This document shows positions 18,557 to 28,880 of a stretch of DNA of 64,000 bases, in pieces. Source of the DNA: Marilutibacter chinensis (GTDB lineage Bacteria > Pseudomonadota > Gammaproteobacteria > Xanthomonadales > Xanthomonadaceae); contig NZ_JAKJPO010000003.1 of NCBI RefSeq assembly GCF_021725675.1, forward strand, positions 186,001-250,000, given 5' to 3'. Below the pieces are notes generated by a model. That model was not told the DNA's origin and did no database searches. It saw only the letters and a program-made list of their open reading frames with translations. Within the stretch, counting starts at the first letter, position 1; each line of letters opens with the position of its first letter. The position numbers and the translations under genes were made by a program.

Positions 18557-20547
18557 TGCCGGACCTCCCCGGCCATGTCCTGGCCCGGCGCGGCTGTCGC
18601 ATCAGCGTCGCCGGCCGCTCCAGGCGCGGCGGTTGCCGAGGCGCCGTCCTCCGCGGGCCGCCGCGGTGGGGCCGCCGCGGCCGGGGCGGCAGCCGGTTCG
18701 GGCGCCTCCGGCATCACCCCGAGCAGCCAGGCGTCGAAGATCTTGCGCGCGATCGGCGCCGCGGTGCTGCCGCCGTAGCCGCCGCCCTCCACAGCTACCG
18801 CCACCGCGATGGTCGGATCCTCGGTCGGGGCGAAACCGACGAACAGCGACCGGTGGCGCAGGTGCAGCGGCAGACTGCGTGGATTGACCGCGGCATTGTC
18901 GCGCCGGCTGGCGACCTGCGCGGTACCGGTCTTGCCCGCCATCGTGTATTCGGCGTCGCTGGCGATCCGCCAGCCGGTGCCTCCGGGCTGCATCGCCCCC
19001 ATCATGCCCTCGCGGACCGCCTGCAGGTGGCTCGGGGCGGGACTGATCGGCAGGCCCGGCGGCTGCGGCAGCGGTCGCCATGGCGCATCGAAGCCGAGCC
19101 GCTCCTCCTTTGCCAGATGGGGCCGTCGCAACGAACCGTCGGCGATGCCGGCGATGCTGCGGACCAATTGCAGCGGGGTCACCTTCCAATCACCCTGGCC
19201 GATGCTGATGTTGACCGTGTCACCGGGGTACCAGCGCTCGCGCCGGGTGCTCATCTTGTATTCGGGCGAAGGCAGGATGCCGCCGATCTCGCCGACCAGA
19301 TCCACCCCGGTCGGCTGGCCGAAGCCGTAGCGGCGCATGTACTCGTCGAATCGCTCGATGCCCATGTCCAGCGCCAACTGGTAGTAGTAGGTGTTGACCG
19401 ACTGCGCGATGGACTTGCGCAGATCGGTCCAGCCATGGCCTCCCCGGTTGGCATCGCCCCAGCCCCGGCTCACGCCGGGCAGATAGAACATGCCGGTGGA
19501 CAGCACCTTGTCCTCGGGCCGGCGCAGGCCGCTGTCCAGGCCGGCTAGCGCGATCAACGGCTTGAGCGTGGAACCCGGCGCCACGCCGCCCAGCACCAGA
19601 CGGTTGAACAGTGGCCGCGACGGGTTCCCGGTCAGCGCCCGGTAGTCGGCATGGGAGATCCCGTTGACGAACAGGTTGGTGTCGTAGCCTGGCAGGCTGA
19701 CCATCGCCAGCACCTCACCGGTGCGCGGGTCGACCGCAATCGCCGAGCCCTCGTATTCGCCGAACGCGTTCACCATCGCCTGCTGCAGGTCGAGATCGAC
19801 GCTCAGGCGCAGATCGGCGCCGGGCACCGCCTGCACCCGCCCGACGACCCCCATCGAGCGGCCATCGACGTTGGTCTCGACCTTCTCGTAGCCGATCCGG
19901 CCGCGCAGCGCTTCCTCGTAGGCGCGCTCGATGCCGGTCTTGCCGATGTGGGTCAGCGCCGCGTTGGCCTCGCCGAGCGTCTTGAGATCGTCCTCGTCGA
20001 CCCGGCCGACATAGCCGATCACGTGCGAGAACAGCTCGCCGTGCGGATAGCGGCGGTTGAGATAGGACACCAGCTCGACGCCGGGATAGCGCCAGCGATC
20101 GACCGCGAAGCGCGCGGCCTCCTCCTCGCTGACCCGAAGCTTGAGCGTGATCGGACGGAAACCGCGGGTGGCGCGGCGGGTCTTCTCGAAGTGGGCGATG
20201 TCCTCCTCGCTCAGAGAGAAGATCTCCGCCAGCCCCGGCATCCAGCGTTCCGGGTCGCCGGCCTCCTCCGGGGTCACGTCGACACGGAACGCGGGCACGT
20301 TGTCGGCGAGGATCCGGCCGTTGCGGTCGTAGATGATCCCGCGCGCCGGCACCACCGGCCGCAGCTTGATCCGGTTGGCTTCCGAGCGGGTGACGTATTC
20401 GTCGTACTGCAGCACCTGCAGGTTGAAGTACCACGCCGACAGCACCCCGAGCGCCGCGACCACACCCGCGAATGCAAGCAGCGCACGGCGGCGGAACTGC
20501 TCCGCCTCGGCATGGCTGTTCTTGATGATCCGGCGGCGCGGGCCCAT
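18553..20547 (-). CDS. mrdA: Penicillin-binding protein 2 (elongation transpeptidase)
   Basis: Class B PBP of 664 residues. One N-terminal membrane anchor (about 22-44) is followed by the pedestal/dimerisation domain with RGIIYDRNGRILADN (about 69-83), then the transpeptidase domain with SxxK (Ser326-Lys329, GSTLKPL), SVN (383-385) and KTG (539-541). It cross-links side-wall peptidoglycan with RodA. A C-terminal Ala/Pro-rich tail of about 45 residues extends past the domain and is probably disordered. It starts three bases after the mreD stop. Confidence 0.96.
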   Translation of the reverse strand: MGPRRRIIKNSHAEAEQFRRRALLAFAGVVAALGVLSAWYFNLQVLQYDEYVTRSEANRIKLRPVVPARGIIYDRNGRILADNVPAFRVDVTPEEAGDPERWMPGLAEIFSLSEEDIAHFEKTRRATRGFRPITLKLRVSEEEAARFAVDRWRYPGVELVSYLNRRYPHGELFSHVIGYVGRVDEDDLKTLGEANAALTHIGKTGIERAYEEALRGRIGYEKVETNVDGRSMGVVGRVQAVPGADLRLSVDLDLQQAMVNAFGEYEGSAIAVDPRTGEVLAMVSLPGYDTNLFVNGISHADYRALTGNPSRPLFNRLVLGGVAPGSTLKPLIALAGLDSGLRRPEDKVLSTGMFYLPGVSRGWGDANRGGHGWTDLRKSIAQSVNTYYYQLALDMGIERFDEYMRRYGFGQPTGVDLVGEIGGILPSPEYKMSTRRERWYPGDTVNISIGQGDWKVTPLQLVRSIAGIADGSLRRPHLAKEERLGFDAPWRPLPQPPGLPISPAPSHLQAVREGMMGAMQPGGTGWRIASDAEYTMAGKTGTAQVASRRDNAAVNPRSLPLHLRHRSLFVGFAPTEDPTIAVAVAVEGGGYGGSTAAPIARKIFDAWLLGVMPEAPEPAAAPAAAAPPRRPAEDGASATAAPGAAGDADATAAPGQDMAGEVRQ

Positions 20548-20550
20548 GCG

Positions 20551-21036
20551 CTAGCGCCTCTGCCAGTTGCCCTGGCGCGCGGTACTGAGCAGTGCGAAGA
20601 CCACCGGCCACAGCAGCATGCCCAGCAGCGGCGCCAGCCAGATCGCGGGCGGAGCCGGCGGCAGCTTGAGCGCGGCATGCAGCACCCAGACCAGCACCCG
20701 GTCGTTGAGCAGCAGCCCGCCTATCGCCAGCGCCTGCTGCGACATCGGGAAGAACCGCAGGCGGGCGCGGAAACGCTGCAGGATGTAGGCCATCACCACC
20801 AGCCGCAGCGCCTGTTCGCCGAGCAGACCGCCGAAACTGAGGTCGGCGAGCAGGCCGACGATGAAGGCGAAGCCCAGGCCGCGCCGCTCCGGATCCTCGA
20901 TCACCCAGTAGGCCACCACCAGCGCGAGCCAGTACGGCCGCAGCGGCTGCACCGCCGGCGGCAACGGCAACAGGCCGAGCAGCAGCGCCAGCACGATGCT
21001 GAGCGGCATCACCCAGTGGCGACGGGGACGGCTCAT
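20551..21036 (-). CDS. mreD: Rod-shape determining protein MreD
   Basis: Integral membrane protein of 161 residues with about five hydrophobic segments, the size and profile of MreD. The motif PYWLALVVAYWVIEDPERRGLG near residues 34-55 and GLLADLSFGGLLGEQAL near 62-78 fit the family. It links MreC/MreB to the synthesis machinery. Its ATG overlaps the mreC stop (ATGA). Confidence 0.92.
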   Translation of the reverse strand: MSRPRRHWVMPLSIVLALLLGLLPLPPAVQPLRPYWLALVVAYWVIEDPERRGLGFAFIVGLLADLSFGGLLGEQALRLVVMAYILQRFRARLRFFPMSQQALAIGGLLLNDRVLVWVLHAALKLPPAPPAIWLAPLLGMLLWPVVFALLSTARQGNWQRR

Positions 21037-22061
21037 GGCACGCGCTCCGGAACCCGGGACCCGGGACGATCGGCTCCCGGCGGCTGTGTGGCACGCGGCG
21101 CCTCGGACGACGCGGCTGGCGCTTGCGCGGATCCGGTCGCGGCAGAAGAGCCGGGCGCCCGGTCGACATCGTCACGGCCCACGGCCTCGCCTTCGGGCTC
21201 CGGGTCCCGGGTGCCGGGGCTCCGGCTTTCACGCAGCAGCAGCACGTTGCGGCCACGGTCGAGCCGGGCCGCCGGTCGCAGCTCGCCGAGCAGGAACGCG
21301 CGGCTGTCGTCGGGTTGCAGCGCGGTGACCGTGCCGACCAGGAAGCCGGCCGGGAAGCGCCCGCCCAGCCCCGAGCTCACCACGGTGTCGCCGACCTTGA
21401 TGTCGCTGGACATCGGAATGTTCGGCAGCTCCAGGCGATCGCGCTGGCCGGTGCCGTATGCGACCAGGCGGATGCCATTGCGCGCGACGGTCACCGGGAT
21501 CGCGTGCGATGCATCGGTCAACAACAGCACGGTGGCATGCATCGGTGTGGTCTCGGTGACCTGGCCCATCAGGCCGCCGGCATCGATCACGCTCTGGCCG
21601 ACGGTGACGCCATCGCCGCTGCCGGCGTCGATGACCAGGCGCTGGCGGGAGGGATCGAGATCGATGTCGAGGATCGCGGCGAGCTGCACGTCGAGGCTGC
21701 CCTGCTCGGCCGCGCCCATCAGTTCGCGCAGGCGGGCGTTCTCGGCCGATACCGCCTGCAGCCGCGCCAACCGCGCGCTGTTGACCAGCGCCTCGTTGCG
21801 CAGGCGGGCGTTCTCGGCGGTCAGCTGGCTCAGGGTGCCGGCGTCGGCCTGGACCCTGTCGACGATCTGCCCCGGCCAGCCGGCGACCATCCATAACGGC
21901 TGCACCAGCACGGTCGCCCGTTCGCGTGCGCGGTCGAGCCAGCCCCCGCGGTGATCGAGCACGATCAGCACCATCGCCAGAGCGAGGTATGCCAGCAACC
22001 AGAGAGTCCCGGCGACTTCGCCGGGACGGTTGGGCGTGGTGGGGCCGGCGTAAGGAGGCAC
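21033..22061 (-). CDS. mreC: Rod-shape determining protein MreC
   Basis: Bitopic elongasome protein of 342 residues. One N-terminal transmembrane helix (about 17-35) precedes a coiled coil (about 68-110, with LTAENARLRNEAL) and the two periplasmic beta domains typical of MreC. The start is a GTG at 22061 (VPPYAGPTTPNRPGEV), because sequence upstream of it has no family character. The C-terminal about 65 residues are a Pro/Ala/Arg-rich, probably unstructured tail. It overlaps mreD and is 235 bases downstream of mreB. Confidence 0.92.
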   Translation of the reverse strand: MPPYAGPTTPNRPGEVAGTLWLLAYLALAMVLIVLDHRGGWLDRARERATVLVQPLWMVAGWPGQIVDRVQADAGTLSQLTAENARLRNEALVNSARLARLQAVSAENARLRELMGAAEQGSLDVQLAAILDIDLDPSRQRLVIDAGSGDGVTVGQSVIDAGGLMGQVTETTPMHATVLLLTDASHAIPVTVARNGIRLVAYGTGQRDRLELPNIPMSSDIKVGDTVVSSGLGGRFPAGFLVGTVTALQPDDSRAFLLGELRPAARLDRGRNVLLLRESRSPGTRDPEPEGEAVGRDDVDRAPGSSAATGSAQAPAASSEAPRATQPPGADRPGSRVPERVP

Positions 22062-22216
22062 TTCAGCCTGGTCGAAAGTGGAGGACGGCGGGAAAGGAAG
22101 GAGTGTAACGGGCGCCGCGAAATGATTCCGGGGCCGGTCGAAAGCGCCCGGCCGTGACCAGAGCCAGGATCTGGTCGGAAGATGGGCCAACGCGGCAAAC
22201 GGACCTTGCCATTTGC

Positions 22217-22252
22217 GGCGCCGGGCGGAAACCACGCTTTTCGCCCGGCGCC
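22217..22252. terminator. Perfect 11-bp hairpin between mreB and mreC
   Basis: GGCGCCGGGCG (22217-22227) pairs perfectly with CGCCCGGCGCC (22242-22252) around a 14-base loop, about 45 bases after the mreB stop. There is no T-run. It could attenuate transcription into mreC or stabilise the abundant mreB message. Confidence 0.5.
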
Positions 22253-22296
22253 CAGGACGCAGCGCCGTGGATGGCCTGCGTCCGGGAACGACGACG

Positions 22297-23660
<1,364 letters not shown>

Positions 23661-24599
23661 ATGTCCGCTCTGATCTGTGGCTCGCTGGCCTACGACACCA
23701 TCATGGTCTTCCCCGACCAGTTCAAGAACCACATCCTGCCGGACAAGGTGCATATCCTGAACGTGTCGTTCCTGGTGCCGCGCATGCGCCGCGAGTTCGG
23801 CGGCTGCGCCGGCAACATCGCCTACAACCTCAAGCTGCTGGGCGGCGACCCGATCCCGATGGCGACCGTCGGCCAGGACTTCGGTCCCTACCGCGAGTGG
23901 TTCGAGGAGCACGAGATCCGCCTCGACCAGATCAAGGTGATCGACGAGCTGTTCACCCCGCAGGCGTTCATCACCACCGATCACGACAACAACCAGATCA
24001 CCGCGTTCCATCCCGGCGCGATGATGCGCAGCTACGAGAACCACGTGAAGGACGTGGCCGGAGTCACCTTCGGCATCGTCAGCCCCGACGGCCGCGAGGG
24101 CATGCTGCAGAACGCGAAGGAGTTCGCCGAGGGCGGCATTCCCTTCATCTTCGATCCGGGCCAGGCGATGCCGCTGTTCAACGGCGAGGAGCTGCGCGGT
24201 TTCATCGAGCAGGCCGACTACGTCACCGTCAACGACTACGAGTCCAACCTGCTGCAGGAACGCACCGGCTGGTGCGAGAACGAGATCGTCAAGCGGGTCA
24301 AGGCCTACATCACCACCCAGGGCCCGAAAGGCGCGACCATCCATACCCCCGAGCAGACCTACAACGTGCCGCCCGCGCACGAGCGGCGGATCACCGACCC
24401 GACCGGCTGCGGCGACGCGTTCCGCGCGGGCCTGATCTTCGGCATCGAGAAGGGCTACGACTGGATGACGATCGGCCGTATCGGCAATCTGATGGGCGCG
24501 CTCAAGGTCGAGCACCCCGGCACCCAGAACCAGCGCTTCGACTACGACGAATTCGCCGAACAGTTCCGCCAGCAGTTCGGTTACGCGCTCCAGGACTGA
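23661..24599 (+). CDS. PfkB-family carbohydrate/adenosine kinase
   Basis: Ribokinase-fold protein of 312 residues. The N-terminal ALICGSLAYDTIMVFPDQF and FGGCAGNIAYNLKLLGG match the adenosine kinase branch of PfkB proteins. The C-terminal signature DPTGCGDAFRAGLIFG (about 249-264) carries the catalytic Asp and anion hole. The likely reaction is ATP-dependent phosphorylation of adenosine or a related nucleoside/sugar, but the substrate is not proven. No ribosome binding site is obvious before the ATG. It stands alone, divergent from mreB. Confidence 0.9.
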   Translation: MSALICGSLAYDTIMVFPDQFKNHILPDKVHILNVSFLVPRMRREFGGCAGNIAYNLKLLGGDPIPMATVGQDFGPYREWFEEHEIRLDQIKVIDELFTPQAFITTDHDNNQITAFHPGAMMRSYENHVKDVAGVTFGIVSPDGREGMLQNAKEFAEGGIPFIFDPGQAMPLFNGEELRGFIEQADYVTVNDYESNLLQERTGWCENEIVKRVKAYITTQGPKGATIHTPEQTYNVPPAHERRITDPTGCGDAFRAGLIFGIEKGYDWMTIGRIGNLMGALKVEHPGTQNQRFDYDEFAEQFRQQFGYALQD

Positions 24600-24620
24600 A
24601 CGCCGGCGGCGCCAGCCTTC

Positions 24621-24643
24621 GCAGGAGCGGGATCAGCCGCGAA
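24621..24643 (+). repeat. REP-like palindromic repeat, copy 1 (diverged)
   Basis: GCAGGAGCGG-GATCA-GCCGCGAA lies just after the kinase. It shares the GGAGCGG...GCCGCGA layout of the copies at 34636, 55004, 58801 and 58880 (inverted), with a GATCA loop in place of GTRA. Confidence 0.6.
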
Positions 24644-24779
24644 CGGCCGTCACCGGAAAGCCATGTCGCGGCTCACGCCGCTCCCACGGCTGCGGCGGGT
24701 GTATCGGCGGGGGGACCGAAGACCGGACAGGTCACCTCCCCGCCGGCAGCCGCTCATCCTCGGCCGCGCCAGGCCGCCG

Positions 24780-25247
24780 TCACATCACGTAGGCCAGCCA
24801 CAGCATCTCCGGTTCGGCCAGCTTCTCGAACGCCTTGTACGGCATCGTCACCGCCTCGATGTGGGTCCCGGCGTTGAAGGTGATCTCCTTCTGCCGCGCC
24901 AGCCGCGAATCGACGTAGACGGGCATGCCATAGAGGTGCCCGAACGGCGGCATCGCGCCGAGCTCGCAGTCGGGGAAGGCATCGCGGAATTCGGTCTCCT
25001 CGGCCAGTTCGACCACCGCCTCGCCCAGCGCGCGCGACAGGCGGGTCAGGTCGACGCGGTAGGCGGCTGGCATCACCAGCATCGCCAGTCGTCCGTCGAC
25101 CTTGATCATCACGGTCTTGGCGAACAGCTCGCGGCTGACGTGGGTGGCCTCGGCGGTCTCGTGCGCGGTGACGGTGCGCTCGTGGATGTGGGTGGTATAC
25201 GGCATCTGCCGCGTGTCGAGCAGGTTGTGCAGTCGGGGGGCGAGCAT
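24780..25247 (-). CDS. YbaK/EbsC-type aminoacyl-tRNA deacylase-like protein
   Basis: Single-domain protein of 155 residues of the YbaK/ProRS-INS superfamily. Visible family features are HETAEATHVSRELFAKTVMIKVDG (an E-hxx-K pattern with the key Lys in AKTV), VVELAEETEFRDAFPDCELGAMPPFG and the HIEAVTM stretch. Family members hydrolyse mischarged tRNAs or act as stress-related regulators; which applies here is not clear. The ATG at 25247 gives full length. It is isolated between the kinase and the autotransporter. Confidence 0.85.
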   Translation of the reverse strand: MLAPRLHNLLDTRQMPYTTHIHERTVTAHETAEATHVSRELFAKTVMIKVDGRLAMLVMPAAYRVDLTRLSRALGEAVVELAEETEFRDAFPDCELGAMPPFGHLYGMPVYVDSRLARQKEITFNAGTHIEAVTMPYKAFEKLAEPEMLWLAYVM

Positions 25248-25405
25248 TGCGGCCTCCGCGAAGGCGCGGAACGCTTTCCGTGCGGTGGCGCCACTGGGGG
25301 TTCGGGCGCGACGGTCCGGTGCCGCGCCGCTGGGGGATCGGAACCCCGCGCGGGGTTCCGTGCCATCAGCTTACCCATGCGGCGCTAGCGCGGCGTCAAC
25401 GTCGG

Positions 25406-28400
25406 CTACCAGCTGTAGCGGAACCCGACCCGTACGCCCCAGTCGCGCTCGATGCCGGTCCCGGTGGAACTCGATGCCTCGAAGAACAGGCCGCTGCGTG
25501 CGCCGAGGGTCAGGTCGGCCCCCGCCGCGAACTCGCCGCCGGTGCCGGTACGGTCGACCGCCTCGGGAACGATGCCGCCACCGTCGCGGGAGGCGGCGAT
25601 GTGCGGATCGTCGCCGAAGTCGTGGAGCGCGGCCGCGCGCAGATAGACTTCTCCGCCCAGGGTCGGGCCCTGCAAGGTCCGGCCGATGGCCACCCCCACC
25701 CTGGCAGACGCCACGTCGTGGTCGTCGTGATCGATCCGCACGCCATTGCTGGTCGTATGCCGGCTGGCGTCGACGGTGCCCACCGACACGCCGATCTGCG
25801 GTTCGACGTACCAGGACCGCGCGAAGCGGAACGGATAGCCGCCTTCGGCATGCAGCCTGTGTGCGCGGGTGTCGAAACGGCCGTGGATCTCGCTGTCCGT
25901 GGAGTCCCGCGCGGTGTAGCGGTTCTCCAGCGACGACGTTTCCAGGCCGGCGAGGACATGGGCGCCGCTGTCGGCCACCCAGGCGGCGTACAGGCCCAGC
26001 GTGGTCGCGGTCAGCTCGCCCTGGCCTCGTGCGTGGTCCGCGTCCGAACGCAGGCGACCCAGGCTGAGGCCCGCGTATCCGGCGCCGCTGTCGAACGCGA
26101 AGCGACGGTCGGCTCCGACAGTCAGGCCGGCGTAGTCCTGGTGGTGGCGGCGACCGTACGCGGCGTCCGCTGTCAGCCTGCCGGCGTCGCCACGCGCCCA
26201 GACGCCGCCGGCATGCGCCGCATCATGGTCGCGCACCAGCCCCTGCATGTGGCGCCGCGCGCCGGACTCGCCATGCGTCCACAGGCCGATGGCGCCGTCC
26301 ACCGCCTCGGCCGCGGTGAGGACGGTTTCCGAAGGCTGGATGCCGACGTCGGTTCCACCGTCCGCGTCGCCGCCGTCTCCACCGCTGGCGCCGCTGCCCT
26401 GGATCTCGATTCCGGTCAGCACCAGGGTGTCGCCGCCCTCGCCCAGCGCGACGCGGGGCGTGTAGGTGAACTGCACGAGCGAGTTCTCGAACGTGCCGCT
26501 CCACTGGCCGTCCAGCCCGGCCACGGCTGCGAACGCGGCCTCGCCGCCGCCAGCCGCGCGGGCGTCGACGATCTCGATCGGTACCAGCGCCGGGATCATG
26601 GTGCCGTCGCGCAGGGCCGCGTCGTCGACCCAGGAGGTGTCGTCGAGCACCGGGTCGTAGACGATGCCGACCCGCTGCGTGCCGGCCGCGGAGAAGTCCG
26701 CGATGCCGCCGCCAAACACGATGCGGTCGGCAGAGGCGGCACCTTCGATGCCGGTGATGTCGCTGAGCAGCTCGAAGCGCGCGCCGTCGCCGAGCGCGAC
26801 CGTGCCATCGCCGGAGCTGCTGTCGACAATCAACGTGCGATAGCCGTGGGCAGGCACCGCGCCCGGCTCGAACTCGCCCCAGTGCGCGGCCGTGTCGATG
26901 GCACCGCCGTCGCCGAGGGCGAGCGTGCCCGAGCCGAGGTCGTTCTCCAGCGTGCCGGTGCCCTGCGGCTGCCACGCAGCACCGTTCGCGAAGGCGAGAT
27001 CGGCGCGACCGACGCTGTAGCCGGCATCGCTCTGCACGCCGCCGACCAGACCGCGCAGCCAGGAATCGGCGGTGTCGAAATTGAGGTCGACCGAGCCGGT
27101 GTTGCCGTTGACCGGATCGGTCGCGGTCGCGATGTCGCCATCGAGCTGCACGCGCTGGCCGCCGGCCTGGTTGACGGTGACGCTGGCGTCCTGGATGTCG
27201 AGCGGCACGCTCCAGATCGAATACGCGGCGCCGGTGTTGCTGGGGTTCGTCGACACGGTCAGGCCCCCGGCGACGTCGACGGTGCCGAAGTTGCGGATGC
27301 CGTAGACGTCGCAGGCACTGCAGCTGGAGGTGGAGGCGACGGTGAACGACACCGGCGCGGTGGGCGAGGTGAACTCGATGAAGCCGGTGCTGACCAGCCC
27401 ATAGGTCTCCGCCTCCGAGGCGACATCGACCGAGACCGCACCGTCGAACGTCATCACCGCACCGGGCGAGCGGTCGTTGCTGAGGCCTGAGGGATTGCCG
27501 AACGGCACGTAGCCGTTTTCCGGCCCTTCGCTGCGTACGTGCACGTCCACGTCGCCGTGCCAGCGCATCCACGCCGAGCGGTGGGTGTTGGCGATGCCGT
27601 GGGTTGAGCGCGGGCCCGCCACGTCGACGGTGGCGTCGCCGAAGACCTCCATGTCGCCCTGGTTGCGCACGCCGAACGCGGTCGAACCGGCGGCGACCGT
27701 GGTCAGCGACAGGTCGCCGTTGACCGTCAGCCGGGTGTTGACGTTGTCGTTGTAGATGGCATGGGCGTTGTCGCTGGGCCAGATCGACAGCGCCGAGATG
27801 CTGGTGTCGCCGTTGAAGGTGATGGTGCCGCCGTCGGAGTTGTAGACCGCATCGAGCGTGCCGCGGCTCTCGGCGAGGATCGTGGTCGGGCCGTTGAACA
27901 CGACGTTGCTGCGTCCCGATACCCAGACCGCGCGCGCAAAGCCCTGCGTGCGGGCGTGCAGGTCGGTGGCGCCATTGAATACCGTGGTGCCGCCGCCGCG
28001 GGCGAGCAGCGCGTACGCGCCGTTGCCGAGGCCGCCGCCATGATCGGCATCGCGGGCGTTGGAGGAAATCCGGGCGTTGCCGTTGACGGTGACCGTGTTG
28101 CCATCGTTGAGGATGCCGACCGCCTGCCCGCGGATGCTGCTGTCGGGCCGGTTCGCCGACAACTCCAGCCAGCCGCCGCCGGCCACGTCGAGGACCACCG
28201 GCGGGTTGCCGCTGCCGATGGACATTGCGAACACGTCGGTGTCGATGCCTTCCAGCGCCACGCTGTCGCCGTCGGCGAAGCGGTAGTGCAGCGTACCGTC
28301 CTGCTCGACGATGTCGTAGCCGGGGTCGTAGCCGCCGCTGCCGCCGGCGCGGTCGTGATCGGCGATGCCGGTGATCGTGTCGCCGTAGTCGACCGCCTGC

Positions 28401-28633
28401 GCCGGACCGGAGCGCACGAACGCCCCGGTCACCAGTGCGGCGAACACCGAGAGCGACAGCGTCTTCAGCTTGCGCTGCGATTCCAGGCGCTGTGCCTCGA
28501 TGCGTGCGTTCTCGACGATCGATTGCTGCCAGAGCGGCGGCAGGGACGACAGCGACGGATGGAACTGGCTGATTCGTGCACGGTTGCTTCGTGCACGGGG
28601 GCGCGGCACGCGCCTCCGCGTTGGATCGGACAC
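25406..28633 (-). CDS. Type V autotransporter (outer-membrane beta-barrel domain protein)
   Basis: Protein of 1075 residues. The start is a GTG. An unusually long basic lead (about 1-55) precedes a hydrophobic signal (about 58-78, SVFAALVTGAFVRSG), suggesting an extended signal peptide. The passenger (about 80-790) is rich in Gly/Asn/Thr/Val repeats such as VNGNARI, FNGATDL and VNGDLSL, consistent with a right-handed beta-helix. An autotransporter beta-barrel (about 805-1075; GVWARGDAGRL onward) ends in VRVGFRYSW with a terminal aromatic residue for BAM recognition. Its role (adhesion, biofilm or enzymatic) cannot be told from sequence. Confidence 0.9.
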   Translation of the reverse strand: MSDPTRRRVPRPRARSNRARISQFHPSLSSLPPLWQQSIVENARIEAQRLESQRKLKTLSLSVFAALVTGAFVRSGPAQAVDYGDTITGIADHDRAGGSGGYDPGYDIVEQDGTLHYRFADGDSVALEGIDTDVFAMSIGSGNPPVVLDVAGGGWLELSANRPDSSIRGQAVGILNDGNTVTVNGNARISSNARDADHGGGLGNGAYALLARGGGTTVFNGATDLHARTQGFARAVWVSGRSNVVFNGPTTILAESRGTLDAVYNSDGGTITFNGDTSISALSIWPSDNAHAIYNDNVNTRLTVNGDLSLTTVAAGSTAFGVRNQGDMEVFGDATVDVAGPRSTHGIANTHRSAWMRWHGDVDVHVRSEGPENGYVPFGNPSGLSNDRSPGAVMTFDGAVSVDVASEAETYGLVSTGFIEFTSPTAPVSFTVASTSSCSACDVYGIRNFGTVDVAGGLTVSTNPSNTGAAYSIWSVPLDIQDASVTVNQAGGQRVQLDGDIATATDPVNGNTGSVDLNFDTADSWLRGLVGGVQSDAGYSVGRADLAFANGAAWQPQGTGTLENDLGSGTLALGDGGAIDTAAHWGEFEPGAVPAHGYRTLIVDSSSGDGTVALGDGARFELLSDITGIEGAASADRIVFGGGIADFSAAGTQRVGIVYDPVLDDTSWVDDAALRDGTMIPALVPIEIVDARAAGGGEAAFAAVAGLDGQWSGTFENSLVQFTYTPRVALGEGGDTLVLTGIEIQGSGASGGDGGDADGGTDVGIQPSETVLTAAEAVDGAIGLWTHGESGARRHMQGLVRDHDAAHAGGVWARGDAGRLTADAAYGRRHHQDYAGLTVGADRRFAFDSGAGYAGLSLGRLRSDADHARGQGELTATTLGLYAAWVADSGAHVLAGLETSSLENRYTARDSTDSEIHGRFDTRAHRLHAEGGYPFRFARSWYVEPQIGVSVGTVDASRHTTSNGVRIDHDDHDVASARVGVAIGRTLQGPTLGGEVYLRAAALHDFGDDPHIAASRDGGGIVPEAVDRTGTGGEFAAGADLTLGARSGLFFEASSSTGTGIERDWGVRVGFRYSW

Positions 28634-28880
28634 TGGAACCCCCTGAATGCACGGCCGCCCCTCTCCGCGCGCGGACGCGCGGCGATTGGCAAAGGTCTCT
28701 CCCTGGAGCCTGCCGACGACGGGGCGCGACGGCCGGTTCCGCGTCAGCAGGCGCCGCTCACGCTAGCACGGCATCTGCGCGCCACCGGCTATGGGACACG
28801 CGTGGCGATACGTTACTGTGACCGGAATCACCCGGTCGCAGCCGCGATGGACCGGCCAGCCGGCGTGCGCGGCTCGCGCG
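28634..28880. other. Intergenic region upstream of the autotransporter
   Basis: Two hairpins are visible in these 247 bases. CCGCGCG-CGGA-CGCGCGG lies near 28664-28683, and GACCGG-AATCAC-CCGGTC lies at 28820-28837. The second follows the lipoprotein gene stop (28881) on the minus strand and may terminate that operon. No promoter motif was clear. Confidence 0.4.
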
